From Bombus terrestris (Eukaryota > Arthropoda > Insecta > Hymenoptera > Apidae), in NCBI RefSeq assembly GCF_910591885.1, contig NC_063285.1, positions 4,993,395 to 5,057,394 of the forward strand: 64,000 nt of DNA, written 5' to 3'. The notes under the pieces are model-generated. The model saw nothing but the letters and a program-made list of their open reading frames with translations. It was not told the DNA's origin and did not search any database. The translations under genes and the position numbers were made by a program. Below, in pieces: positions 11,452-22,075 of this stretch (positions are counted from its first letter, which is position 1; every line of letters starts with the position of its first letter).

Positions 11452-11943
11452 CAGGGTGGTTGGTAACTGGTGGTAAAAGCGGAGAGGGAGTGATTCTACG
11501 CGAAGAAAGAAGTCGAAAATATAGAATAAAAATTTTTCGTTTGAGGCTTTGTTTTCGAGAAAATCGACTTTGAAAGTGTTCATAGAAATTTAATTAGAAG
11601 AGCAGAAGTATGTGTTCGGCAGAATGGGCAACATTTTCAGCAATTTTTGTAGTAATAAACTTTATGATTACTTCATATTATTTCATTATGTATTCCTAAT
11701 TTTCCGTTACGGCAGAAACAAACTTAAACTGCAATAATATCCATCGAGACAACGATCTACAGGGAGATCCGTTATAACGAGACGTGATAAAGTGCACGCG
11801 TACCGAGCGAACATTCAAAGTCGATTTTCTCGAAAACAAAGCCTCAAACGAAAAATTGTTATTCTATATTTTCGACTTCTTTTTTCGCGTAGAATCACCC
11901 CCTTTCCGCTTGTACCACCATCCTGCAGTTACCAACCACCCTG
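11452..11943. mobile_element. 492 bp MITE with ~135 bp terminal inverted repeats
   Basis: The ends are CAGGGTGGTTGGTAACTG and its complement (CAGTTACCAACCACCCTG), each bordered by TA (11450-11451, 11944-11945), the Tc1/mariner target. Both arms carry CGCGTAGAATCA, TCGAAAATATAGAATAA and TTTCTCGAAAACAAAGCCTC blocks in opposite orientation. The short open frames inside are shadows of the arms. There is no transposase. Copies are at 22076-22567 and 52138-52628. Confidence 0.9.
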
Positions 11944-11945
11944 TA

Positions 11946-12629
11946 TATAATATATTGTCTATCGCATTACGAGAGTATGTGGTTATTGATAGTGGCTCTT
12001 AATATTTATTGCGTAACTGCAGAATCTGATGGACCGTAATTGCTCCGGAACATAATTGTGACTAACTTCTTAATGACTGACTGTTGTTGTAGGCGACAAC
12101 TCCTATTTATAATAAAACTACCATGGGATAATTGCCTCGTGACGGTTTATTCCCACGAGAACGCGTAGTTTCGGCACGTAGTGATCTCTGCGGACGCTAC
12201 AGTCTTCGCTTCTGCTGATTTCCTTCCCAAGTGTGTTACGGTTTCATCCACCTGCTGATACGATCTCCCAACGAGCGTTGCAGTTTTACGTTTTGCTGAT
12301 AATGAGTCGAACTCTTCTCGGCACGTGGTTATCTCTGCTCGCGGTGATACTCGACCCTTTGGCGCGTCGCAGCTGCTTCCCTCTGCTGACTTTACCTGAG
12401 AACATCATCGTCCCTCAGCTCCCATTCGCTGCTTACTGCACTGTGTACTGTGGTGGGGAGAGCGCGCGCAAGGCAGAGCGCATCAGCGGACGTCTCAATG
12501 TTACGCCAACTCTGAACCGCGCAACACCTATCCCTACGTAGTCTTCGATACAACGAAGTATCTCTACGAAATTTCTTGAAGTGTTTAACGATTCGTAACG
12601 AGTATTTTACGTGAGTTTCTTTAACATTT
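11946..12629. other. GC-richer, CpG-containing block of unknown role
   Basis: Base composition rises sharply around 12180-12540 relative to its neighbours. A 102-codon frame at 12233-12541 (+) has no recognisable domain and is likely a by-product of composition. It could be a promoter/5' region for the cysteine-rich ORF downstream, or the terminal region of an unknown element. No TATA box or LTR end could be fixed. Confidence 0.4.
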
Positions 12630-13760
12630 TATTGAAAACGACGCAATGTGGATTTTACTGATCGCGGTGTGCGCGTTTCGTGAATTCCGGTTATTTTTCT
12701 TATCGCTTTATTAATCCTATCTTATCCATGGTGGCATATTGTGAAATTTATTGATCGCAGCGCGCATTGTAATGTAAAGTGCAATCTTATGGGGATATAC
12801 GTTGAAACCTGTTGCTTTTCCGCTCGAATAAGGGATATCCTGTCAACTAAGCACTCTTTTTACTCTGTTTCGATGCCGAATGCATCGCATGGATGTTTTG
12901 CACGAAGTGCGCACATATCTGTAAAATGCAATTTCTTGGAGAATTTCGTTGAAATCTTCTTGTCGCGTCTCGCGCTCAACACGAGCCGTAACTTGAGACA
13001 GAGTAAGAATTCGTCATAACTCGCGAATGATGCGAGACACTACTCTGGGGATAATAGAATTAGGCAAAGAACGTTTAGGGGAATAAAGACGCAAAACGTT
13101 CTGATATCTTCACTTTTTACAATATTAATCTACAACCAAAATTCAAATAATATGATGGGGGAAATTCGCGAACTGCCAACGTCCGAACACCGTATAATAA
13201 TTACAAACGGGAATTATAGAAACCTGTCAATTACAACACGCTCAGATACTTTTACTATGTATTAATTTGCCAATCAAAATTAAAAAGATACTATCAGGAA
13301 AACTCGCGAACCGGCAACGCGTGGGCACCGATTATAATAATGAACGGAAACTGCAAACGCCTGTCAATTACAATGTAACGTATTAATCTAGAACTGAAGT
13401 TGAAACAATAAGTAACGATCGTGTAAAAAAACTGATCGCAGCTTACGGAACTTGCACATGTTACATGGAATAGGGAGATGGGAAAGCAACAAGTACGTGA
13501 AACTAATTGAATCTCGTGAAATACGCGTGCCATAAGCAGTTAATTACGTAACATGCCACTTTGGATAAATAGGAGTAATAGAACAACGAGCCTGTGAAAG
13601 ACCAACGAGAAGTCGCGAAATGTGCGCGCCGAGATCAATCAACTATAAAACATGCCACTTTGAGTTAGGGAGAAACGATAAGACAACGAATATGAAAACC
13701 CCAATTGAAACTCAGGAAGTGTGCGCGCTGCAATCAGTAAATTCCACAATATGTCACCAT
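12630..13760. repeat. Block of diverged ~100-150 bp subrepeats in opposing orientations
   Basis: Forward units at ~12645, ~12735 and ~12890 share a TGGCATATTGTG-like start, TTTATTGATCGCAG and GCGCGCA. At 13430-13760 three units carry the same consensus on the opposite strand (visible in B at 20261, 20361 and 20461 as TGGCAT, then GCGCGCAC, then CTCCCTA). Between them, 13150-13420 holds two units of another ~150 bp repeat, each with CTCGCGAAC-like and CCTGTCAATTACAA blocks. The whole block is therefore roughly mirror-arranged. Copies are at 20259-21389 and 53315-54445. Confidence 0.65.
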
Positions 13761-13878
13761 AAATAAATTGTAAGTAGTTCATAATCGCAATAGACAATGA
13801 CGGATCGACAAACGGGCAAACTAAGGACAACGAATACACGAACGTGCAAATAATACGAAATTTTTCTATCTTTACAGA

Positions 13879-14289
13879 ATGTGCATCAACCTTTGCAACA
13901 GAGAACAAGTACAAGCAAATTATGGTGTTTTGAATATGATAATTCCAAGACAACTGACACGCCATGTTGACCTACCTAGATATTATTGTTTGATACGAGT
14001 CGCACCTGCCTACCGCACCAACGACTATTCACTTTGTGGATTTTGCTACAGAAATTTACTTATGATGGAAGCGGACGTACGGATGTACGAAGAAGCAAAT
14101 TATCATAGCATTTGCGGAGTCTCAGGCCGCGCACGTGTCCTTCGTTGCGACTCATGCGAAAAACGAATAGGACGGCTAATACCCGCAGACGAGTGTCGGC
14201 TGTGCGCCGAGCAGTTGCCTATACTGACTACAAATCAGATAAATTCGTTAGCTCAGGGGAAATTAGTACGCATTGATTATCATCCGTGA
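13879..14289 (+). CDS. 136-residue cysteine-rich putative zinc-binding protein, family unknown
   Basis: I do not recognise a family. It has MCINLC at the N-terminus, LCGFC at about residues 53-57, and a C-terminal C-x2-C-x12-C-x2-C array (CDSCEKRIGRLIPADECRLC, roughly residues 93-112) typical of a zinc-binding fold. There is no signal peptide or membrane segment. The ATG lies two bases after TTTCTATCTTTACAG, a good splice-acceptor sequence, so this may be the last exon of a spliced gene. The frame is intact in all three copies; A and B are identical and C has V-to-L at residue 17, whereas most neighbouring frames are broken. Whether it is TE cargo, viral or host is open. Confidence 0.5.
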   Translation: MCINLCNREQVQANYGVLNMIIPRQLTRHVDLPRYYCLIRVAPAYRTNDYSLCGFCYRNLLMMEADVRMYEEANYHSICGVSGRARVLRCDSCEKRIGRLIPADECRLCAEQLPILTTNQINSLAQGKLVRIDYHP

Positions 14290-14333
14290 TAACAATTTTT
14301 TTGCTGTCACATAATCGGAACTATGTACGGAAC

Positions 14334-14382
14334 TGTTGCGATTCTTTCAACCGCACGCGGATCAAAGGTTACAGCAGCGAAT
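14334..14382 (+). repeat. Core motif of the direct repeat (second copy)
   Basis: It has GATTCTTTCAACCG, six bases, then ATCAAAGGTTACA and AGCGAA, as in the cores at 8702-8750 and 14673-14721. It lies ~45 bases after the stop codon of the cysteine-rich ORF. Confidence 0.65.
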
Positions 14383-14544
14383 GATCGTTTATAATATTTT
14401 CTTCTTATTATATTATTAATATTCTTGTTATTATAAATAAACTATATTATTAATATTCGTTCTTGTTATAATTATTTAATTCCACAAATTAACGTATATG
14501 GAAGCAAGAATGTATGTTTCAAACCAACTGATTACTTACGTCGG

Positions 14545-14730
14545 TGTTGTCTGCTGAAACCAACCTGGCTTCGCATATCATGCCCAAGGACGAGCAAGTG
14601 ATTTCCTGCTAATAGTGAGAGGAGAAATGCGAAAACCCGTAAGTGTCGTCTGCTATTGATGGCACCGTAACTCGTTGTGATTCTTTCAACCGTAGCAGAG
14701 TCAAAGGTTACAAGAGCGAACGATTGTTTA
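14545..14730 (+). repeat. Direct repeat with core motif (third copy)
   Basis: This is a diverged full-length partner of 8573-8760; the pair bracket ~5.8 kb holding the gag element, MITE, subrepeats and cysteine-rich ORF. It is followed by AT-rich sequence with GAATAAAG near 14845. Confidence 0.65.
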
Positions 14731-15061
14731 TGGATACAGAAATAATATAGCCTTTATAACTATATATAACAGCTACAACAAATAGTTTTTTGATATCCTA
14801 TTTTATCTAAAAAATATTTTGTTATAAAACTGTAATCGCATTGTGAATAAAGTTACTTTAAAAATTATTAAAACTTTATTTCTTTATTTTTTCGAGAGAA
14901 AGGGCCGTTTGCGATGAGTACAATATGTAATGGAAGTCCGCCACCTCCAGAGAGACAGCTTCCCTTTTGGGACTTAAGGGAAACTCCTTAATACTGTAAT
15001 ATAGATTCTACCGTAGCCGTAATTAAGCAATTGTAGTCATTCAATCGAACTTTATTTATTA

Positions 15062-15138
15062 GAGATTTATGATAGTGGGCTTGGGTTCGAGGCGACAACC
15101 AGTCACCGAACGTAGCCGCGGTCAAGGGCTGATCGTTT
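15062..15138 (+). mobile_element. Fragment of a gypsy LTR 5' part, facing the next LTR
   Basis: CTTGGGTTCGAGG, then CACCGAACGTAGCC and GCGGTCAAGGG, match bases ~50-100 of the 600 bp LTR in forward orientation. The adjacent LTR is inverted, so the two form an inverted repeat with 15990-16055. A near-identical copy is at ~55747-55823 in C. The stretch 14936-15061 upstream was not recognised. Confidence 0.55.
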
Positions 15139-16146
15139 TGTCGAACAAAGACATGGAGTAATTCTATAGCTATAGGGGCGTGAAACAAATCTTCATTTGG
15201 ATTAGACGTTGTCGTTATGCAATAGAGAGTATATTTACTAGTACAAGTATGTGTATCATAGAGTTTAACACGTAACCGCGGTAATTAGATACTCGAGATG
15301 ATAATGACAACGATCCTAGGTTCAATAACGAATCCGCGGTCAACGGGATGAAAGATGTACGTTATCACAAAGTCCAAGTCTAACTCTTTTTTTAACAAAA
15401 CGTGAAATATTCACTGATCGTAAAGACGATACTCTTTTCGTCGATGTGATCGCACGAGAGAATGACTTTCCGTCACGATGATGCTGCAAGAGGAAAATTA
15501 TGATGGGGTGTGTTTAAGGACACGAGATCATCAGATTCGTCGAGAAAAGCCTTCGTTCGGAAAGTGAGGGAAATGGACGCTCCTGTTAATCGATTAATTT
15601 CTATGTTGGTGGTTGAAGAAGGATGCTAACCGCCCTTGAGAGAAAGTTGCTAGCGGGAAGCGTCGGTCGTGAGAAAACGTATGTCCCGCATCCTCCCGTA
15701 GTAGGTGATAGATTTAGGGACGGTTAGATTATAGACTATTTGTCCGTTTGAAGGACCTTAGTTAACAAAATCCTAAGATTTATAGCGGGTCTTTAGGCTA
15801 GCTGAACATGCACTGCGAAGATGCATCGACATCTGGTAATCATCGTGCCCGAAGAATAAAGTCTGTGTGTGGCGAGCCACGAGACAGAAACCGTTGGAAT
15901 GTTTACTGTCGCGTACCGTTACAACTATTTCTTTTAAGGAGAGCTATAGGACTACTCCATCCCTATGTTAGGTAAAAACGTTTATCCCACGACCGCGGCT
16001 ACGTTCAGTGACTTGTCCCTTCGAGCCCAAACTCACTATCACAAATATCCGACAATTATAATCGAGTTAAATCATAGAGACTAATATATTGGGGGGTTTC
16101 CGAAGAACTCCAAAGGGAAGGCCTCAGTGTCCTTTCGTCTCCGATA
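15139..16146 (-). mobile_element. Old gypsy LTR (~1.0 kb), probable 3' LTR of the minus-strand pol remnant
   Basis: On the minus strand it starts ATCGGAGACGAAAGGAC near 16144, is related to the TGTCGGAG start of the young LTR, and ends TTCGACA at 15139. It contains the shared CGAACGTAGCCGCGGTC block near 16000. The pol remnant lies immediately upstream in reading direction, separated by (TA)n. The C copy is 55824-56831. Confidence 0.65.
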
Positions 16147-16584
16147 TATATATATATATATATATAGACTACAGAATCGATCCCTGAATTATCCCAAGAT
16201 TTACGACCTTACATATATATATATATATATATATATATCTACTTCCGTGAACATAATTTTCAATGTACCCATAACACGCTCTACCTGTCCATTGGCTCTA
16301 CTAGCACCGATCGCTATCAAGTGAACTTTAATTCGTTTGCTTTCGCAGAATTCTCGAAATTCTTTTACCCTTAAAACATCTTCCAAGATCTACTATTATC
16401 CGGCAGGGACTCCCGAATAAAAATATAGCGGATTTAAGCGCTTTAATTGTGTTAAGGGAATCTATCTTACGAGTATGATGCAGGTATACGAATTTAGTGA
16501 AGACGTCGATCAAAACAATGACGTACTCCTTTGATTGCTTTTAACACTCAACTTGCCTGTTATGTCCATGTGGACCGTATGCCA

Positions 16585-16599
16585 GGGTATGCTGGTCTT
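16585..16599 (+). repeat. Left target-site duplication of the R1-like insertion
   Basis: GGGTATGCTGGTCTT occurs here and again at 17771-17785, directly after the poly(A). On the minus strand it encodes the integrase KTSIP segment that is continuous in the intact element near 59985. Confidence 0.95.
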
Positions 16600-17770
16600 C
16601 CCCGAAAGTGACGGCCGCAGCCAACACCTTATGCGGCCTATTACCTAACATCGGCGGGGCAGGATTGGGAGTGCGCAGGCTCTACGAAGGAGTGATCCGG
16701 TCACGAGTACGGAGCACCTGTATGGGCCGAAGATCTGGCGGCGAGCCGGCGTAACCTGACTCTGGTGAGAAGGCTCCACAGGACGATCGCCATCCGGGCA
16801 GCGAGGGGATACAGGACGGTGTCCTACGCGACAGCGACCGTGCTGGCCGCGTCCCCCCCATTCGAGCTACAGGCCCTTGCCCTTCGTCGGGTGTACGAAC
16901 ATCGGAGGGCCGCGACCTTGGACCGACGGGCCACGCCGACGGCACCAACCGTGGATGTTCGGGAGGAAGCAAGACTAGAAGCATGGGAGCGGTGGCACTC
17001 GCAGCTGTTGGAAGAGGATGCGGTACGCCCTCATCGGGCCGTCCGCGCCGTCCTGCCCAACTGGGACAAGTGGAGAGACAAAGGCGGGGTCCCGCTAACA
17101 TTCAGAACGACTCAGGTGCTCACCGGCCAAGGGGTGTTCGGCGAGTACCTGCTCAAGATCCGGCGAGAGGTGACGTCCATCTGTCACCACTGTGGGGAGG
17201 GGGAGGACACGGTGCAGCACACGCTGGAGGCTTGCCCGGCGTGGGAGGTACCGCGACGTGTCTTACGACTCGAGATCGGCGAGAGATTGGCCCCTGATAC
17301 GCTCATCGAAGCTATGCTCAGGGGACTCCAGGAGTACACAGCCGTCCGCACCTTTTGCGAGCAAGTCATGCTCGTGAAGGAGCGAGCGGAGAGAGAAAGA
17401 GAGAAAGCCCAGCATACCAGCAGAGCGCGACATCAAGGAGTCTCCGCGCGTCACGGAGCGGCGGTGCCCCCGCCGTAAACGCGCCCAAGGAGTCATCGAG
17501 GAAGTAACAAGACCCAAGGAAAGGGGCGCTAGGGGGCGTAGTCCCCCCTGGCGGCCCCGATCTTCTGTCTAACAAGGAAGTCTCCCGCCCAGCAGGGAGA
17601 TAGACGACGAGGAGCGCTTGGTAGTATTCGCAAGAGATCCTGAGCCCTCCTCGAACAGCCGTCTGGAAGACCACCGTGGAGTTTTAGTCGGTAAGAGTCC
17701 GACACTACCCATGCTGCTTGCAGCTGGGTGTCCATGAGGATCTCTCCACGTAAAAAAAAAAAAAAAAAAA
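16600..17770 (+). mobile_element. 5'-truncated R1-like non-LTR retrotransposon inserted in gypsy integrase
   Basis: A GC-rich island in AT-rich surroundings ends in about 19 A residues (17752-17770). It is bracketed by a 15 bp target duplication. It encodes the C-terminal part of an R1-clade RT protein and a 3' UTR. Insertion by target-primed reverse transcription explains the truncation, tail and duplication. A second copy starting at 63045 has the same junction, so the insertion predates the duplication of the locus. Confidence 0.95.
16765..17478 (+). pseudogene. R1-clade RT C-terminal region with CCHC zinc finger
   Basis: The 237-codon frame starts RRLHRTIAIRAARGYRTVS, a typical post-RT segment of R1-like ORF2 proteins. 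It carries CHHCGEGEDTVQHTLEAC at about residues 139-156, the C-x2-C-x8-H-x4-C nucleic-acid-binding finger of that clade, and ends in a charged, basic tail. The upstream frame (YGAPVWAEDLAASRRN) continues it, but a one-base shift near 16703 interrupts linkage with LCGLLPNIGG further upstream. The RT catalytic core is absent. Confidence 0.85.
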
Positions 17771-18865
17771 GGGTATGCTGGTCTTAGGTATAGGATGCAG
17801 TTCGGCTTGTATCTTACCTAAACTAGCTTTCGAAACTTGACAAGCAGGACAGTTCTCAATGAATCGGCTAACGTACTTCGCCATCCCTTCGAACCAGTAA
17901 TACTCGTATAGTCTCTTCAGCGTTTTCTCCCAACCTAAGTGCATAATTGACCGGTGCACATGGTTAATAACAGACTATCTAAAACATCTTGGGACTATAG
18001 GTACACAGAGAATCCTGCCTTTTCTTTGTATCCTACGGTGCAGAGTACCGAACCGTAATTCGTATGTATTCGAGATGTCTTCCGCGAGTCCATCGTTTTG
18101 CAATCCCTTGACGATTTCCAAGGTTTGAGAATCACAACGTTGTCCCGCTAATAGCCAATCTTCCGAAATTTCGGCCAGTCAACTATTTTCTCTTTGATTT
18201 TGTCGAATTTAATAGGGTCAACGCCTGTGGGGTTTCGCGACAAGAAATTTGTGAGCCGTCCGTTTACTTTCCCGATACATAATGTCAAAAATAAAAGTCT
18301 GCAAGTAAGCCCATCACCTATGGTCCCTGTCATTTAAATGTACTTTATCACTCGATGCTTTCAACGAGTTGCAATCCGTGACGACAAGAAATTCCCGTCC
18401 CTATAGATAGTGACAGAAATGTTTTACGGCGTTTACCATAGCTAATGTATTGAGTTCATAGGAGTGATATCTGGATTCCGCGGGGCTGGTTCTTTTACTG
18501 TAATACTCTATTACCTTGTTCTTACCTTCGGCTTGATGCGTCAAAATCACCCCGTAACTCTCCGAGCTAGCGTCAGTATGTAGTTCTATCGGGTAATTGG
18601 GGTTGAATATCGTTAGCACCGGCGCGTCGGTCAGGGCGGAAACTACCTGTTGTCTTATTTTCTCGTGTCTATCTGTCCAAGTTATATTTCTGTCATCTGA
18701 GATGAGCGCATACAGGGGCTTCATCGTCTGTGAGAATTTAGGGATGAATTTTCGGAAGTACGGAGCTAACCCTATGAACTGCCTGAACTGTTTAACGGTC
18801 GTTGGCGATAATAGTCACGCACGCCTTCTTCCGCGTAACTACTCGACTGAAGGACCGCCGACAGA

Positions 18866-19084
18866 TTGATGGTCGATAAACTATTTAGATTAAGTCGACT
18901 CTCGTTTGTTATTTTCGAAAGAAGACGAACAACTGAATAAAATAGTTTCGAAAACTTGTTGTTGCTTTCTAAAGCGCAACGCTGTATTTAATATCTCAAA
19001 CTGTTGTGTTCTTAGAATTCCAATTTCTTAGTATAACCGAACTAGTAACGTTAACTAGCGTATCAGTGCGATTGGTAAATAAAT
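18866..19084. other. Junction between the gypsy remnant and inverted copy B
   Basis: No match to either side was recognised. Copy B similarity to A and C begins at 19085, so one rearrangement breakpoint lies at the right edge. Confidence 0.5.
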
Positions 19085-19729
19085 TCCATTACATATTGTA
19101 CTCATCGCAAACGGCCCTTTCTCTCGAAAAAATAAAGAAATAAAGTTTTAATAATTTTTAAAGTAACTTTATTCACAATGCGATTACAGTTTTATAACAA
19201 AATATTTTTTAGATAAAATAGGATATCAAAAAACTATTTGTTGTAGCTGTTATATATAGTTATAAAGGCTATATTATTTCTGTATCCATAAACAATCGTT
19301 CGCTCTTGTAACCTTTGACTCTGCTACGGTTGAAAGAATCACAACGAGTTACGGTGCCATCAATAGCAGACGACACTTACGGGTTTTCGCATTTCTCCTC
19401 TCACTATTAGCAGGAAATCACTTGCTCGTCCTTGGGCATGATATGCGAAGCCAGGTTGGTTTCAGCAGACAACACCGACGTAAGTAATCAGTTGGTTTGA
19501 AACATACATTCTTGCTTCCATATACGTTAATTTGTGGAATTAAATAATTATAACAAGAACGAATATTAATAATATAGTTTATTTATAATAACAAGAATAT
19601 TAATAATATAATAAGAAGAAAATATTATAAACGATCATTCGCTGCTGTAACCTTTGATCCGCGTGCGGTTGAAAGAATCGCAACAGTTCCGTACATAGTT
19701 CCGATTATGTGACAGCAAAAAAATTGTTA

Positions 19730-20140
19730 TCACGGATGATAATCAATGCGTACTAATTTCCCCTGAGCTAACGAATTTATCTGATTTGTAGTCAGTATAG
19801 GCAACTGCTCGGCGCACAGCCGACACTCGTCTGCGGGTATTAGCCGTCCTATTCGTTTTTCGCATGAGTCGCAACGAAGGACACGTGCGCGGCCTGAGAC
19901 TCCGCAAATGCTATGATAATTTGCTTCTTCGTACATCCGTACGTCCGCTTCCATCATAAGTAAATTTCTGTAGCAAAATCCACAAAGTGAATAGTCGTTG
20001 GTGCGGTAGGCAGGTGCGACTCGTATCAAACAATAATATCTAGGTAGGTCAACATGGCGTGTCAGTTGTCTTGGAATTATCATATTCAAAACACCATAAT
20101 TTGCTTGTACTTGTTCTCTGTTGCAAAGGTTGATGCACAT
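19730..20140 (-). CDS. Cysteine-rich 136-residue protein, copy B
   Basis: The translation is identical to the copy at 13879-14289, including the MCINLC start, LCGFC and the C-terminal CDSC/CRLC pairs. The acceptor-like TTTCTATCTTTACAG precedes it on the minus strand at ~20143-20157. The core motif of the direct repeat lies just downstream (about 19637-19685). The family is unknown. Confidence 0.5.
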   Translation of the reverse strand: MCINLCNREQVQANYGVLNMIIPRQLTRHVDLPRYYCLIRVAPAYRTNDYSLCGFCYRNLLMMEADVRMYEEANYHSICGVSGRARVLRCDSCEKRIGRLIPADECRLCAEQLPILTTNQINSLAQGKLVRIDYHP

Positions 20141-20258
20141 TCTGTAAAGATAGAAAAATTTCGTATTATTTGCACGTTCGTGTATTCGTTGTCCTTAGTT
20201 TGCCCGTTTGTCGATCCGTCATTGTCTATTGCGATTATGAACTACTTACAATTTATTT

Positions 20259-21389
20259 ATGGTGACATATTGTGGAATTTACTGATTGCAGCGCGCACAC
20301 TTCCTGAGTTTCAATTGGGGTTTTCATATTCGTTGTCTTATCGTTTCTCCCTAACTCAAAGTGGCATGTTTTATAGTTGATTGATCTCGGCGCGCACATT
20401 TCGCGACTTCTCGTTGGTCTTTCACAGGCTCGTTGTTCTATTACTCCTATTTATCCAAAGTGGCATGTTACGTAATTAACTGCTTATGGCACGCGTATTT
20501 CACGAGATTCAATTAGTTTCACGTACTTGTTGCTTTCCCATCTCCCTATTCCATGTAACATGTGCAAGTTCCGTAAGCTGCGATCAGTTTTTTTACACGA
20601 TCGTTACTTATTGTTTCAACTTCAGTTCTAGATTAATACGTTACATTGTAATTGACAGGCGTTTGCAGTTTCCGTTCATTATTATAATCGGTGCCCACGC
20701 GTTGCCGGTTCGCGAGTTTTCCTGATAGTATCTTTTTAATTTTGATTGGCAAATTAATACATAGTAAAAGTATCTGAGCGTGTTGTAATTGACAGGTTTC
20801 TATAATTCCCGTTTGTAATTATTATACGGTGTTCGGACGTTGGCAGTTCGCGAATTTCCCCCATCATATTATTTGAATTTTGGTTGTAGATTAATATTGT
20901 AAAAAGTGAAGATATCAGAACGTTTTGCGTCTTTATTCCCCTAAACGTTCTTTGCCTAATTCTATTATCCCCAGAGTAGTGTCTCGCATCATTCGCGAGT
21001 TATGACGAATTCTTACTCTGTCTCAAGTTACGGCTCGTGTTGAGCGCGAGACGCGACAAGAAGATTTCAACGAAATTCTCCAAGAAATTGCATTTTACAG
21101 ATATGTGCGCACTTCGTGTAAAACATCCATGCGATGCATTCGGCATCGAAACAGAGTAAAAAGAGTGCTTAGTTGACAGGATATCCCTTATTCGAGCGGA
21201 AAAGCAACAGGTTTCAACGTATATCCCCATAAGATTGCACTTTACATTACAATGCGCGCTGCGATCAATAAATTTCACAATATGCCACCATGGATAAGAT
21301 AGGATTAATAAAGCGATAAGAAAAATAACCGGAATTCACGAAACGCGCACACCGCGATCAGTAAAATCCACATTGCGTCGTTTTCAATA
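20259..21389. repeat. Opposing subrepeat block, copy B
   Basis: In this orientation three consecutive ~100 bp units are easiest to see at 20261, 20361 and 20461, each opening with a GGCAT/GACAT-type start and containing a GCGCGCAC-like centre. Reverse-oriented units follow at ~21085-21380. See 12630-13760. Confidence 0.65.
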
Positions 21390-22075
21390 AAATGTTAAAG
21401 AAACTCACGTAAAATACTCGTTACGAATCGTTAAACACTTCAAGAAATTTCGTAGAGATACTTCGTTGTATCGAAGACTACGTAGGGATAGGTGTTGCGC
21501 GGTTCAGAGTTGGCGTAACATTGAGACGTCCGCTGATGCGCTCTGCCTTGCGCGCGCTCTCCCCACCACAGTACACAGTGCAGTAAGCAGCGAATGGGAG
21601 CTGAGGGACGATGATGTTCTCAGGTAAAGTCAGCAGAGGGAAGCAGCTGCGACGCGCCAAAGGGTCGAGTATCACCGCGAGCAGAGATAACCACGTGCCG
21701 AGAAGAGTTCGACTCATTATCAGCAAAACGTAAAACTGCAACGCTCGTTGGGAGATCGTATCAGCAGGTGGATGAAACCGTAACACACTTGGGAAGGAAA
21801 TCAGCAGAAGCGAAGACTGTAGCGTCCGCAGAGATCACTACGTGCCGAAACTACGCGTTCTCGTGGGAATAAACCGTCACGAGGCAATTATCCCATGGTA
21901 GTTTTATTATAAATAGGAGTTGTCGCCTACAACAACAGTCAGTCATTAAGAAGTTAGTCACAATTATGTTCCGGAGCAATTACGGTCCATCAGATTCTGC
22001 AGTTACGCAATAAATATTAAGAGCCACTATCAATAACCACATACTCTCGTAATGCGATAGACAATATATTATATA

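Larger units (their letters stand above)
1..14935 (+). repeat. Copy A of a ~15 kb unit (forward; enters from outside the window)
   Basis: Base-for-base comparison shows this stretch recurring as the reverse complement at 19085-34033 and in direct orientation at 40678-55619. Coordinates pair with B at a sum near 34019-34034 and with C at an offset near 40677-40692, so indels total only about 15 bases over 15 kb. Mismatches are sparse, mostly single bases and microsatellite lengths. Position 1 is already inside the unit: the B and C copies continue a further ~767 bases (34034-34800 and 39911-40677). Similarity to B stops at 14935, but similarity to C continues to the window end. The elements inside are listed separately. 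Large-scale duplication is certain; an assembly artefact cannot be excluded. Confidence 0.95.
16235..18865 (-). pseudogene. Degenerate gypsy pol: RT end, RNase H and integrase
   Basis: Reading on the minus strand, QFIGLAPYFRKF-like RT connection sequence lies near 18790. RNase H (HTDASSESYGVIL, SPAESRYHSYEL) is at 18401-18724. The integrase zinc region (MHRSIMHLGWEKT, CPACQVSK) is at 17790-17959, and the catalytic core (DVFTKFVYLHHTRKI, RANGQVERVMGTLKI) at 16245-16513. Most of the RT, including the YxDD site, is missing. It aligns with the intact pol at 57535-60852, allowing for stops. The integrase is split by an R1-like insertion at 16600-17770. Confidence 0.85.

Noticed and set aside
16682..17735. 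GC-rich overlapping frames on both strands of the R1-like insertion
   Set aside because: Only the plus-strand frame carries the CCHC finger and RT-type segments; the others come from high GC.
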